64,000 bases of DNA from assembly GCF_000024865.1 (NCBI RefSeq), contig NC_013595.1, forward strand, positions 6,758,001-6,822,000, read 5' to 3'. This stretch comes from Streptosporangium roseum DSM 43021. Lineage in GTDB: Bacteria > Actinomycetota > Actinomycetes > Streptosporangiales > Streptosporangiaceae. Shown piece by piece: positions 26,642-35,450 of the stretch. A program made the translations under genes and the position numbers. The notes under the pieces were generated by a model that saw only the letters and a program-made list of their open reading frames with translations, searched no databases and had not been told where the DNA came from. Each line of letters begins with the position of its first letter. The first letter of the stretch is position 1.

Positions 26642-27541
26642 CTACAGGTCACGATCATGGGTCACGGCCCGGTGGCGCTCCGCCGGAGCGTCCCGGTGCT
26701 CGACGTGCCCTGCCTGGCCGGCCGCGCGGCGCCGCCGCTCCTGCCGCTCCTGTCCGGGATCGTCGGCGGGCCGCGCGGCCCCGGGGAGCGTGATGCGGAT
26801 CTTGGACTGCTTGGAGGGGAGCTTCTCCCAGTCGTCCATGAAGGCCGCGCGCAGTCCGTGCTTCTCGGCCAGGGCGGTCAGGGTCGCGGTACGGTAGTAG
26901 AAGTCCTCGCGCAGCACCTGGTGCTCCTGTCCCTCGGTGCGGTCGAAGGTGAAGTCGAACCAGCCGTCCGGCTTCATGATCCGGCCGACGTGCCGGAAGC
27001 ACTCCTCGATCACGTGCAGCGGGGAGTGGGAGAAGACGCTGTGGGCGTGGACCACGTCGAACGTCTCGTCGGGCAGCGCGGCGAAACGCAGGTCCCTGAC
27101 CGGCATGAGGTGGGGGAGCTTGTCGCGCAGGTCGTGGTCGGAGAGGGTGTCCTGGGCGGCGATCAGGATGTCGGGAGAGATGTCGACCCCGTAGTAGTTG
27201 CCCGCGTCCAGGTAGTCGATGAACAGGCGTCCGGCCCGCAGGTTGCCGCAGCCGATCTCCAGCAGGCGGTGGTCCGGCTTCAGGCCGTGCCGTACCAGGT
27301 AGTCGAACTGCAGGCGGCCCATGGCGAGCCAGCGCGCGTGCGACTTGCTGCCCACGGCCGCCTCCGAACCGCGGGCGACGTCGGACCTCATGACGGCCCG
27401 GTAGTAGTCGACGTGGTCGCGGGTGCGCAGGCGCAGCCAGGCGTTCCTGGTCAGCCTCCGCAGATGGGGCGAGATCCGGCCCGGATGGCGGATGGCGTAT
27501 CCGAGCTGGTGGACGATGCTGGCACGGTTGTTGTTGTGCAT
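26642..27541 (-). CDS. Class I SAM-dependent methyltransferase
   Basis: This 299-residue protein has motif I LLEIGCGNLRAGR (about 94-106), the acidic motif II YYGVDISPD and the post-motif FDVVHAHSVFSHSP, typical of the small-molecule methyltransferase fold. ATG 27541 follows gggagagg. After the conserved core, which ends near KIRITLPG, there is an Arg/Gln/His-rich tail of about 50 residues unlike the family. It may be a read-through extension produced by a frameshift. The gene lies downstream of the kinase-like gene on the same strand. Confidence 0.85.
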   Translation of the reverse strand: MHNNNRASIVHQLGYAIRHPGRISPHLRRLTRNAWLRLRTRDHVDYYRAVMRSDVARGSEAAVGSKSHARWLAMGRLQFDYLVRHGLKPDHRLLEIGCGNLRAGRLFIDYLDAGNYYGVDISPDILIAAQDTLSDHDLRDKLPHLMPVRDLRFAALPDETFDVVHAHSVFSHSPLHVIEECFRHVGRIMKPDGWFDFTFDRTEGQEHQVLREDFYYRTATLTALAEKHGLRAAFMDDWEKLPSKQSKIRITLPGAARPADDPGQERQERRRRAAGQAGHVEHRDAPAERHRAVTHDRDL

Positions 27542-27620
27542 GCCTCTCCCGAGGTCAGGGTGCCGCCCCCGGCGGTCCCTCCGGAGATGAGATGATATCC
27601 AAGAGTGATCAAGGCGACAC

Positions 27621-28661
27621 TCATAGTGATCTTCCCGGGAGTGGCGTTCCCCGACGTCCCCCTGCCCCCGCGCCCGACAGGAACCGCTCGGCAAGCTCGC
27701 AGGTGCCCTCGGTGTAGCCTGCGCCCAACTCGGCGGCGATGTCCACGCCGGTGTGCGTGCCGATCCAGGCGACCAGCAGCAGGCGGCGGAACATGATGAA
27801 TGTCCAGATCTCGGCCTCGTCCCCGGCCGGCAGGTCGAGGACGGTCCGGTAGCCGCGCACCCAGGAGTCGACCATCTCGGGGACCCGCGGATCGTGCTCG
27901 ATGAAGCTGACCGCGGCGGCCAGGTCGTAGAGGTACCAGCCGAAGCCGCAGTCGTCGAAGTCGATGACGCTGGGCGGTTCGTCGCCCACCACCAGCAGGT
28001 TGGCCAGGCGCAGGTCGGCGTGGATCAGGCCGTAGCGGCCGGCGTCCCGGCCGAACCGGCGCAGCCGCTCGCGTAGTTCCCCGTCGAGCCGGTCCAGCAG
28101 GGCCCGCGCCTCCGGCCCCATCCCCACGCCGTCCTGCCAGCGACCCCACCGCGACTCGGCGCCGAGGGCGGCGTCGTAGTCCCAGTGGAAGCGGGTGAAC
28201 CCCGCCGGGCGCGGCCAGCTCCGCGCGTGCCGGTGCATCCGCGCGGTGATCGCACCGAGCCGTTCGAAGTCGGGCACCAGCCGCTCCCGGGGCGGCTCAG
28301 CCCCGGGCAGGAACTCGAACATCACGCAGTCACGGGGCCACGCACCGGGGACGGTCACCACCCGGGAGCCGTCCGGGGCCGGGAGCACGCGCGGCGTCCT
28401 GACCCCGGCCTCCTCCCGGAGCGCCTCCAGCCAGGCGAGCTCGGACAGGATCGCCGGGGTGGCGTGGTAGCCGAGGCGGTGCACCCGCAGTATGGACCGC
28501 GCCCCGGTGACCGGGTCGTCCACCCGGTAGGTGGCGTTCTCCGACACGTTGACCAGCGTGACCTCGGCATCCGGCAGGCCGTGGATCCGCACCGCCTCGC
28601 GGGCGGCGTCATGCACGCGGGCCAGCACGTCGCCTCCGGCGGACAGGTCGTGGGCCTGCAC
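27621..28661 (-). CDS. APH/choline-kinase-fold phosphotransferase
   Basis: This 346-residue kinase-like protein has the catalytic loop GLIHADLRLANLLV and the metal-binding segment PSVIDFDDCGFGWYLYDLA, as in SrkA, homoserine kinase type II and aminoglycoside phosphotransferases. GTG 28661 is chosen because aagggaga lies just before it; GTG 28676 lies inside that ribosome-binding site. The substrate (small alcohol, amino acid or protein) is unknown. The stop overlaps an ATG at 27624 that opens a short frame; see rejected items. Confidence 0.87.
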   Translation of the reverse strand: MQAHDLSAGGDVLARVHDAAREAVRIHGLPDAEVTLVNVSENATYRVDDPVTGARSILRVHRLGYHATPAILSELAWLEALREEAGVRTPRVLPAPDGSRVVTVPGAWPRDCVMFEFLPGAEPPRERLVPDFERLGAITARMHRHARSWPRPAGFTRFHWDYDAALGAESRWGRWQDGVGMGPEARALLDRLDGELRERLRRFGRDAGRYGLIHADLRLANLLVVGDEPPSVIDFDDCGFGWYLYDLAAAVSFIEHDPRVPEMVDSWVRGYRTVLDLPAGDEAEIWTFIMFRRLLLVAWIGTHTGVDIAAELGAGYTEGTCELAERFLSGAGAGGRRGTPLPGRSL

Positions 28662-28752
28662 GGGTTCTCCCTTCACGTACGCAGATCTTCGGATCCCGTA
28701 TGAGATCTTGCACCGCCCGGCGGCGACGGATACAAACCGAATTGTCCACTGC

Positions 28753-28769
28753 TAACCCTTAGAGGGTTA
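28753..28769. promoter_or_regulatory. Perfect palindrome before the GlcG-like gene
   Basis: The arms taaccct (28753-28759) and agggtta (28763-28769) are separated by 3 bp and lie immediately upstream of the aaaggagg ribosome-binding site. The site could be a repressor operator or an RNA hairpin that masks the ribosome-binding site. Confidence 0.5.
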
Positions 28770-28779
28770 AAGGAGGCTA

Positions 28780-29181
28780 GTGAACCTCGAACTCGCGCTG
28801 CGCATGTGTGAGGCCTCGGTGAAACAGGCCGGGCGGGAAGGGGCCCTCATCTCGGTGGCGGTGGTCGACGCGGGCGGCCACCTGGTTGCCTTCCAGCGGA
28901 TGGACGGCTCGGAGATCGCCGGCCCGGCCCTGGCCCCCGGCAAGGCCTACACCGCGGTGGCCCACCGGATGTCCACCGCCGACCTCGCGCCGCTGGTCGC
29001 GCCGGGCGGAGAGCTGTACGGCCTCGCCGGAGACCGGTACGTGTGCTTCGGCGGCGGCATCCCGCTCCGGGACTCCGGCGAGGGCCGGCGGGTGGTGGGC
29101 GCGGTCGGCGTCAGCGGCGGCACCGTCGCCCAGGATGTGGCCTGTGCCGAGGCCGCCGCCTCGCTCTGGGACGGAGGGTAG
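28780..29181 (+). CDS. GlcG/HbpS-like heme-degrading-domain protein
   Basis: This 133-residue single-domain protein of the GlcG/HbpS family has ISVAVVDAGGHLVAFQRMDGSEIAGPALAPGKAYTA at 24-60 and the C-terminal VVGAVGVSGGTVAQDVACAEAA. Members bind heme or corrinoid-type cofactors or accompany glycolate and diol metabolism. Here no partner gene defines the role. GTG 28780 is set by the strong aaaggagg. Confidence 0.88.
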   Translation: MNLELALRMCEASVKQAGREGALISVAVVDAGGHLVAFQRMDGSEIAGPALAPGKAYTAVAHRMSTADLAPLVAPGGELYGLAGDRYVCFGGGIPLRDSGEGRRVVGAVGVSGGTVAQDVACAEAAASLWDGG

Positions 29182-29357
29182 GCGGACGGGGGTGCGAGGA
29201 GGACGCCGGCGGCCCGGACGGAGCCGGAAGGCCCGGCGCCCGGCGCCCAGGACGGATTTCACCACCGGGCCGCGTGTTACTCCCGGTACCGGTGGGGCAG
29301 AGGCGGCCTTGCCCCAGGCGGTGATCGCCTGACCGGTCCCACTCCGTGGAGGATCTC

Positions 29358-29501
29358 GTGAACGTTCTCGTGCTGCTCGCCCTGGTCTGCTTCCTGGCCG
29401 CCACGATCTGGGCCGCCATCGGCCGGTCCTGGCCGGTGGCGCTGCTGTCGGCCGGCGCGTTCCTGATCACGCTGTCCGGCACGTCGCTGATCGACGGTTA
29501 G
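29358..29501 (+). CDS. Small membrane protein (47 residues)
   Basis: A GTG start at 29358 with ggagg 6 nt upstream opens a frame for a hydrophobic peptide with two membrane-spanning stretches (VLVLLALVCFLAATIWAAI and VALLSAGAFLITLSG) joined by GRSWP and ending SLIDG. This pattern is common among small conserved actinomycete membrane proteins. The stop overlaps by 4 bp the 3' end of the convergent CoA-transferase gene. The function is unknown. Confidence 0.7.
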   Translation: MNVLVLLALVCFLAATIWAAIGRSWPVALLSAGAFLITLSGTSLIDG

Positions 29502-30658
29502 ACGACTCCCTTGTCCCGCAGGGCGGCGAGGTCCTCGGAGGTCAGGCCGAGGGCGCCGAGGACCTCGTCGGTGTCGGCGCCGTGCGGCCGGCCGGTCCAG
29601 CGGATCTCGCCGGGGGTGCCGGTGAGACGGAACATGACGTTCTGCATCCGTACCGGGCCGAGCTCGGGGTCCTCGACGGTCGTGATCGCGTCCAGGGCCG
29701 CCAGCTGCGGGTCGGCCATGATGTCGCGCACGTCGTAGACGGGGGCGACCGCCGCCTGGGCCCGCTCGAAGGCGGCCATGACCTCCTCGCGGGTGTGCTC
29801 GGCCACCCAGGCCGCGACGGCGCCGTCCAGCTCGTCGGCGTGCGCGACCCGGCCCGACCCGCTGGCGAACCACGGCTCGCCGATCACCTCGGGGCGGCCG
29901 ACCAGGATCATCACCCGCTCGGCGATGCTCTGCGCCGAGGTGGAGACCGCGACCCAGGAGCCGTCCTTGCAGCGGTAGGTGTTGCGGGGGGCGTTGTTGA
30001 CCGAGCGGTTGCCGGTGCGCGGCGGGACGACGCCGAGCTGGTCGTAGATGGTGGGCTGGGCGCCGAGCACGGTCAGGATCGGCTCGATGATCGACAGGTC
30101 GACCACCTGCCCCCGGCCCGAGCGCAGCGCGGTCATCACCGCGAAGGCCGTGGCGAGGGCGCAGATGCCGTCGGCCAGGCCGAACGGCGGCAGCGTCGGC
30201 GGGCCGTCCGGCTCCCCGGTCATCGCCGCGAACCCGCTCATCGCCTCGGCGAGCGTGCCGAAGCCGGGCCGCTTCGCGTAGGGGCCGAACTGCCCGAACC
30301 CCGTCACCCTCGCCAGCACCAGGTCGGGGTTGGCCTCGCTGAGGCGCTCGTAGGAGAGGTTCCAGCGCTCCAGCGTCCCGGGCCGGAAGTTCTCGATCAC
30401 CACGTCGGCCTCACGCGCCAGCTCCACCAGCAGGTCCTGGCCCTCGGCGGTGGAGAGGTTGAGCGTGATCGCGCGCTTGTTGCGGCCGAGCATCTTCCAC
30501 CACAGCCCCTCCGGGCCGTGGCCGCGCGAGGGGTCGGGCTTGGCCGGGTGCTCGACCTTGATCACCTCGGCTCCGTAGTCGCCGAGCAGCATCGCCGCCA
30601 TCGGTCCGGCGAACAGGGTCGCCAGGTCCAGCACGCGGACACCTTCCAGTGCCTTCAC
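29498..30658 (-). CDS. CaiB/BaiF-family (family III) CoA transferase
   Basis: This 386-residue enzyme starts at GTG 30658 after gaggaga and shows the family N-terminus LEGVRVLDLATLFAGPMAAMLLGDYGAEVIKVEHP. The catalytic-Asp region is RGQVVDLSIIEPIL (near 175), with GRPHGADTDEVLGALGLTSEDLAAL at the C-terminus. It moves CoA between carboxylic acids. It follows the ribokinase gene on the same strand after a 112-bp gap, so membership of the long LacI operon is possible but unproven. Confidence 0.92.
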   Translation of the reverse strand: MKALEGVRVLDLATLFAGPMAAMLLGDYGAEVIKVEHPAKPDPSRGHGPEGLWWKMLGRNKRAITLNLSTAEGQDLLVELAREADVVIENFRPGTLERWNLSYERLSEANPDLVLARVTGFGQFGPYAKRPGFGTLAEAMSGFAAMTGEPDGPPTLPPFGLADGICALATAFAVMTALRSGRGQVVDLSIIEPILTVLGAQPTIYDQLGVVPPRTGNRSVNNAPRNTYRCKDGSWVAVSTSAQSIAERVMILVGRPEVIGEPWFASGSGRVAHADELDGAVAAWVAEHTREEVMAAFERAQAAVAPVYDVRDIMADPQLAALDAITTVEDPELGPVRMQNVMFRLTGTPGEIRWTGRPHGADTDEVLGALGLTSEDLAALRDKGVV

Positions 30659-30770
30659 ATCTCCTCCAGGCAGCGCAGGCCGGTCATTCGGGACGGGGGT
30701 GGGTGCGGTGCGGGGGGGCACGGGCCCGGCCCTCCCCCGCGCCGCCGGTACGGCGGGCCGCGGGCCGGCG

Positions 30771-31670
30771 TCAGGCATCGGAACGGGCGAGGCTCCGGTC
30801 GATCTCGGCGCGGCTCGGCATCGAGGTGCTGGCCCCCTCACGCTGGACGGACAGGGCCGCGGCCGCGCCGGCGAACCGGACGGCCCGGTCGGGGGACTGC
30901 CGCTCGACGTGGGCGGCGGCGAGCGCCCCCACGAACGTGTCGCCCGCCGCCGTGGTGTCCACCGCCCGCACCTCGGGTGCCCGGACGCGCACGGCCGGGC
31001 CGGCGCCGGGCGCGGCGGTGAGCGCGCCGCGTGACCCCAGGGTGATGATGACCCAGCCGACCCGGGTCCTCAGCTCCCGCGCCGCGTCCTCGTGGCCGGC
31101 CAGCCCGGTGATCGCCGCGGCCTCGTGCTCGTTGGCGACGAGGATGTCCACGGCGTCCAGCAGCTCGTCGGGGAGCGGCTGGACCGGGGCGGGGGTGAGG
31201 ATCACCGTGGTCCCCGCCGCGCGGGCGGCGCGGGCGGCGGCGGTGACCGCCTCAATGGGGAGTTCGAGCTGCAGCAGCAGGACGTCGGAGCGGGCGATGA
31301 CCTCCAGCTCGGCCTCGGTGGGCGCGGTCACCGCGCCGTTGGCGCCGGGGACCACGATGATGGAGTTGCCCCCCTGCCCGTCGACCACGATCTGGGCGAT
31401 GCCCGAGGGGCCCGGGACGGTGCGCAGACCGCTGACGTCGACCCCGGCCCCGGCCAGCGTCCGGCGCAGCTCGGGCCCGAAGGCGTCGTCGCCCACGGCG
31501 CCGAGGAAGACGACCTCGGCTCCGGCGCGCGCGGCGGCGATGGCCTGGTTGGCGCCCTTGCCACCGGGGATCGTGCGGAACTCCCGGCCGGTCACGGTCT
31601 CGCCGAGCCCGGGAGCGGCCTCGACATAGGCCACCAGGTCCATGTTGGCGCTGCCGAATACCGAGATCAT
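30771..31670 (-). CDS. rbsK: Ribokinase (PfkB family)
   Basis: This 299-residue sugar kinase has the substrate motif GGKGANQAIAAARAGAEVVFLGAVGDDAFG (36-65) and the C-terminal catalytic signature DTTAAGDTFVGAL, whose Asp is the base. Ribokinase makes ribose-5-phosphate from ribose and ATP. It starts at ATG 31670 after ggagga and overlaps the ADP-ribosylglycohydrolase gene before it by 4 nt (ATGA). It is the expected enzyme to use ribose released by the glycohydrolases. Confidence 0.93.
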   Translation of the reverse strand: MISVFGSANMDLVAYVEAAPGLGETVTGREFRTIPGGKGANQAIAAARAGAEVVFLGAVGDDAFGPELRRTLAGAGVDVSGLRTVPGPSGIAQIVVDGQGGNSIIVVPGANGAVTAPTEAELEVIARSDVLLLQLELPIEAVTAAARAARAAGTTVILTPAPVQPLPDELLDAVDILVANEHEAAAITGLAGHEDAARELRTRVGWVIITLGSRGALTAAPGAGPAVRVRAPEVRAVDTTAAGDTFVGALAAAHVERQSPDRAVRFAGAAAALSVQREGASTSMPSRAEIDRSLARSDA

Positions 31671-33163
31671 GATTCCTCCGTCACCAGAGCCAGCGTACGG
31701 CCCGCCAGCTCGTCCAGGCCGATGCCGTCGAACCCGGTGACACTGCTGGACAGCCGGTTCTTCAACGACCACTCCGGCGGGATCGCGGACGCGCCGCGCA
31801 GCGCGCCGGCGATCGAGCCCACGGTCGCCCCGGCCGAGTCGGTGTCCCAGCCGCCCGCCACGGCGCCGGCGATCGAGGCGGTGAAGTCGCCCCGGCCGTG
31901 CACCAGCGCGGCCGTGATCAGCGCGGCGTTGTTGATCGTGTGAACCCAGTGCAGGGCTCCGTGACGCTCGTGGAGCCGGTCGACGACCCGCTCGAAGTCC
32001 TCTTCCCCGCGCGCGTCCTCGGCGGCCTGCCGTACGGCGACGGCCAGCCGGGACTCCGGCGGGACCACGGCGAGACCGGCGGCGACCACCTCCTCGACGG
32101 AGGAGGCCACCAGCGCCGTGGCGCACATCGCGGCCACGAACATGGAGCCGTAGATCCCGTTGGCGGTGTGGCTGAGCCGGGCGTCGCGCCAGGCGAACTC
32201 CGCGGCCGTCGCCGGGTCGCCCGGGTTGACCCAGCCGTGGACGTCGGCCCGGATCAGCGCGCCGATCCACTCCCTGAACGGGTTGCGGAAGGTCGCCGTG
32301 GAGGCGGGGACGGCTCCGCCCCGCCGATCCGCGGCATCCCGGCCGCCTCCCGCCCCGCCGTCCGGCGGATCGGGGAAGGCGGGACGCCCGCCCTCTTCGG
32401 CGGGCGGTTCCAGCCCCGTCAGCAGGTTGCGGTAGGCGGCGCGCTCGGCGGTGAACACCCGCCCGCCGGGCAGCTCGTCCAGCCAGAGCTGGGCGACGTT
32501 CTCGGTGGTGAAAGCGCGGCCGTGCCGTTCCAGCAGGGCCAGCGCGAGCAGCGCGAAGTTGAGGTCGTCGTCCTCGGGGACGCCGTCGATGTTCTCGGCG
32601 AGGCTGTTGACCGCGCTGCGCCGGTTCCACGGCCAGCGCGCGCCGATCTCGGCGGGCAGGCCCTCGGCGGTGAACCAGCCGCGGATGGGCCAGTTCCCGG
32701 TCGCCTCGGCGATCGCCCTGATCCCCTCCCGGGGGATCTTCTCCACCGGCTTGCCCAGCACGCATCCCGCCGCCCGGCCGAGCCACGCCCCCAGCATCCG
32801 GTCCAGGAGCCGCGGGTCCGGGGAGCCGGCCGCCGGCCCGTCGCCGCGCACGGCTCCGGCCGCCCCCGGCGACCGCCGCGGACCGGACGGCCATTCCGGG
32901 CAGGCCGCGACGATCCCGGCCAGGGTCGAGGGCTCGGGGAGCGGGGAGGGGAGCGCGGCCAGCTCGTCGAGCAGGTCCTCGGCCAGGCGGCGCAGCCGTA
33001 CCGGGGGGACCTCGGGCGAGGCCCCCGCCCGGGGCGGGGCGTCGTGCCCGCCCGCGGCGTGCCAGCGCGCGGCGATCTCCGTCACCTCGCGGCCGTCCTC
33101 CGCGGCCTGACGCAGCTCGTGCCCGACCAGGTCCTCCGGCTGCACCCAGGTCAGCCTGATCAT
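31667..33163 (-). CDS. ADP-ribosylglycohydrolase-family protein, long form
   Basis: This 498-residue member of the DraG/ARH family (ADP_ribosyl_GH) has about 120 extra N-terminal residues. The family core begins with LLDRMLGAWLGRAAGCVLGKPVEK. The first metal motif is EDDDLNFALLALAL (usual form TDDT), and the second is GGWDTDSAGATVGSIAGAL. Family enzymes cut N- or O-glycosidic bonds of ribosyl groups. It overlaps ribokinase downstream and the next paralogue upstream by 4 nt each. A Gly/Asp-rich insertion of about 30 residues precedes the TFRNPFREWIGA segment. Confidence 0.9.
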   Translation of the reverse strand: MIRLTWVQPEDLVGHELRQAAEDGREVTEIAARWHAAGGHDAPPRAGASPEVPPVRLRRLAEDLLDELAALPSPLPEPSTLAGIVAACPEWPSGPRRSPGAAGAVRGDGPAAGSPDPRLLDRMLGAWLGRAAGCVLGKPVEKIPREGIRAIAEATGNWPIRGWFTAEGLPAEIGARWPWNRRSAVNSLAENIDGVPEDDDLNFALLALALLERHGRAFTTENVAQLWLDELPGGRVFTAERAAYRNLLTGLEPPAEEGGRPAFPDPPDGGAGGGRDAADRRGGAVPASTATFRNPFREWIGALIRADVHGWVNPGDPATAAEFAWRDARLSHTANGIYGSMFVAAMCATALVASSVEEVVAAGLAVVPPESRLAVAVRQAAEDARGEEDFERVVDRLHERHGALHWVHTINNAALITAALVHGRGDFTASIAGAVAGGWDTDSAGATVGSIAGALRGASAIPPEWSLKNRLSSSVTGFDGIGLDELAGRTLALVTEES

Positions 33164-34347
33164 CCGGCGGCTCCGAGGAGGGCGGCGAAAGCGGACTCGT
33201 GGGCGCGGCGGCGCTCCAGGTCGGCGGTGTGGATGCCGCGGGCGACACGGGCCAGGGACAGGCCGGGGGTGACGAGGTCGGTACGGCTGGCGGTGGAGAT
33301 CTGGCCGAGCCAGTCGGCGGGGATCGCCTCCCGCCCGCCGAGGGCACCGGCGATGGCGCCGCCCATGGAGGCGATGGAGTCGGCGTCGCGGCCGTAGTTG
33401 ACGCCGCCGAGGACGGTGTCGCGGAAGCCGCCCTTGGCGATCAGCAGGAACGCCAGGGCGAGCGGGAGCTCCTCGATGCTGTGCTGGCGGCTCGGGCGCC
33501 GGGCGCCGAGTCCCTGGTCGCGGTAGGTGTCGGCGACGGTGTCGTAGGGCTTCATGGCCGCGCGCAGCGTCTCGAAGGAGCCGTCCCAGTGGCCGAGGTC
33601 GCGGGCCGCCGAGCAGACCGCGTCAATGGCCGCCGCCGTGCCGTCCCGGGCGAGCCGCAGGCAGGTGGCGACCACCGAGTCGGCCGTCGCGCCCGGCCGC
33701 ATGGCCTCGGCCACCGCGGCGGCGAGCACCCCGGCCGCCTCCCGGCCGTAACTGGACTGGTGGGCGCCGGCCAGCTCGATCGCCTCGGCGTAGGCGGCGT
33801 CGGGGTCGGCGGCGTTCACCACGCCGACCGGCGCCATGTACATCGCCGCGCCGCAGTTCACGATGTTGCCGACCCCGGCCTCGCGCGGGTCCACGTGGCC
33901 GTAGTGCAGCCGCAGCACCAGCCACTTCTCCGCCAGGAAGACCCGGTGCAGCGGGAGCGCCTCGGTCTCCAGCTCGGGGATCCAGCGCTTCTCGCCCATC
34001 ATCTCCGGCACCAGGTGATCGGCTGCCGCGTAGGCGTCCAGATGGCCTCCGACCCGCTCGTAGACCCGGATCAGCGCGTGCGTCATCAAGGTGTCGTCGG
34101 TGATGTGGCCGTCGCCCTTGTGGTAGGGCGCGATGGGCCGGGCGTTCCGCCAGTCCTCGAAGAACGGCGGGACCAGGCCCTCGACGTGCCCGCCGTAGCG
34201 CTCGCTGATCTGCTCGGGCGTCCAGCCCTCGGTGGCGCCGCCGAGCGCGTCGCCCACCGCGGCGCCCGCCACGCATCCGACGGCCTTGTCCTCAAGCCCA
34301 CCCGCGGTCACACTCACCGGGGTACCCTCCTCACCTGCAGCACTCAT
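33160..34347 (-). CDS. ADP-ribosylglycohydrolase-family protein with intact metal motifs
   Basis: This 395-residue family member keeps the classical motifs: GCVAGAAVGDALGGATEG near the N-terminus, HITDDTLMTHALI (first metal site) and GVNYGRDADSIASMGGAIAGALGG (second metal site). It is therefore probably catalytic. The start is ATG 34347; a GTG 11 codons later (VSVTAGG) is an alternative. It follows a 133-bp gap from the preceding paralogue, the only long gap among the four, and that gap carries an IS605-end-like hairpin. Confidence 0.92.
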   Translation of the reverse strand: MSAAGEEGTPVSVTAGGLEDKAVGCVAGAAVGDALGGATEGWTPEQISERYGGHVEGLVPPFFEDWRNARPIAPYHKGDGHITDDTLMTHALIRVYERVGGHLDAYAAADHLVPEMMGEKRWIPELETEALPLHRVFLAEKWLVLRLHYGHVDPREAGVGNIVNCGAAMYMAPVGVVNAADPDAAYAEAIELAGAHQSSYGREAAGVLAAAVAEAMRPGATADSVVATCLRLARDGTAAAIDAVCSAARDLGHWDGSFETLRAAMKPYDTVADTYRDQGLGARRPSRQHSIEELPLALAFLLIAKGGFRDTVLGGVNYGRDADSIASMGGAIAGALGGREAIPADWLGQISTASRTDLVTPGLSLARVARGIHTADLERRRAHESAFAALLGAAG

Positions 34348-34360
34348 CTACATCCTTCCA

Positions 34361-34460
34361 GCGTGGAGACCCCAGGCTTCAGCTCTGGGGCGGAAACGCG
34401 GCGCGGTGCCACGTGATTCGGTAATACGCTCCGCGGTGGCGGCGACCAAGCCGCCGCACG
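34361..34460. mobile_element. Possible remnant of an IS605/TnpB-type element end
   Basis: The 133-bp gap contains the hairpin ccccag-gcttcagct-ctgggg (34370-34390) followed by cggaaacg, and ends near gtggggaggatgtcaagc. This arrangement looks like the right-end/omega-RNA terminal hairpins of IS605-type TnpB elements in actinomycetes. No transposase frame is present, so if real it is a solo end or a very old deletion derivative. The recognition is from memory and unverified. Confidence 0.3.
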
Positions 34461-34480
34461 TGTCAGCCGTGGGGAGGATG

Positions 34481-35446
34481 TCAAGCGATCCATCCCCTCG
34501 CGATGTCCAGCAGATCGTTGCCCGCCAGCTCGGGCAGGCAGCAGCCGGTCAGGGTGGTGCTCCACCCCGGAGGCAGCGCGTCGTGGCCGGTGAACGCCCC
34601 GGTCAGCGCGCCGGTCAGCGCGGGCGCGGAGTCCGCCGCGGCGGCCAGGCAGGCGGCGGCCGGGACGGCGGTGCCCGGCGAGCCGCCGGAGACCTCCGCC
34701 AGCGCGAGAGCCACCGGGAACGTCTCGGCGGCGGCGATCCCGTAGCTGTAGACGTGGTCGAACAGTGCCGCGTCCAGCGCGGGCACCGCGCCGAACGGAT
34801 CGCCCGCGCGGCGCGCGACCGCGAGCGCGGTACGGGTCGCGCGGCCGATGACGGTGTCGTCGGGGAGCGCGTCCAGCGCGGCCTCCACGGCGTCGCCCAT
34901 CTGCCCGCCGTCCACCAGGACGCCGATCGCGCGGGCCATCGCGACGGCGCCGAGCACGCCGTCGCCGGCGTTGGTGACCTGGGCGTCGGCCGTCGGGTCC
35001 AGCCCTCTGGCCCCGAAGGCGACCGCCCGCACGACCGCGGCGTCGTCGAAGAAGTGCGGGTTGTCGTGGCCGCTGGCAGGGGGGCCGAGCCCCCGCGCGA
35101 GGTTGTCCAGCGCGGTCCGCACCGAGATCCGCGCCCTGACGTCGTCCCGGCCGGCGAGGCCGGTGAACGCCTCCGCACGGTCCTGGTCGATGGTGAGCGC
35201 GGTCCAGGCGAGCCACTCGGCGTCGTCGGACGGCCCGATCACCAGCGGCGCGACCGGCTGGTTGAGCGCGAACGGCACCGGCAGCGTGGTCACCCGGTGC
35301 TCCTCGGCGAAGGCGTCGAGCTCGCGGTGGAGCCGCCTGCTCCACGGCGCGTGCACCCCGGCCCGGTGCCGTGACGACGGCCACCCCGCCGCGTCGCCGA
35401 TCGCCACCCCGGCGAACGCCCCCAGGATCCTGTCCCCCCGCATCAT
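34481..35446 (-). CDS. ADP-ribosylglycohydrolase-family protein, degenerate
   Basis: This 321-residue protein has the family N-terminus RILGAFAGVAIGDAAGWPSS and a modified first motif GPSDDAEWLAWTAL. The C-terminal DxDT/S metal motif is missing; the corresponding region reads SPGTAVPAAACLAAAADSAPALTGAL. It may bind substrate or partner proteins rather than catalyse, or use only one metal. It lies 4 bp after the next paralogue in the operon. Confidence 0.85.
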   Translation of the reverse strand: MMRGDRILGAFAGVAIGDAAGWPSSRHRAGVHAPWSRRLHRELDAFAEEHRVTTLPVPFALNQPVAPLVIGPSDDAEWLAWTALTIDQDRAEAFTGLAGRDDVRARISVRTALDNLARGLGPPASGHDNPHFFDDAAVVRAVAFGARGLDPTADAQVTNAGDGVLGAVAMARAIGVLVDGGQMGDAVEAALDALPDDTVIGRATRTALAVARRAGDPFGAVPALDAALFDHVYSYGIAAAETFPVALALAEVSGGSPGTAVPAAACLAAAADSAPALTGALTGAFTGHDALPPGWSTTLTGCCLPELAGNDLLDIARGWIA

Positions 35447-35450
35447 CGCC

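Noticed and set aside
27451..27624. 57-codon frame on the minus strand starting in the stop of the kinase-like gene (ATGA)
   Set aside because: The overlap suggests coupling, but most of the frame lies over the methyltransferase start in another register and the composition is Thr/Gly/Ser-rich; no independent support.
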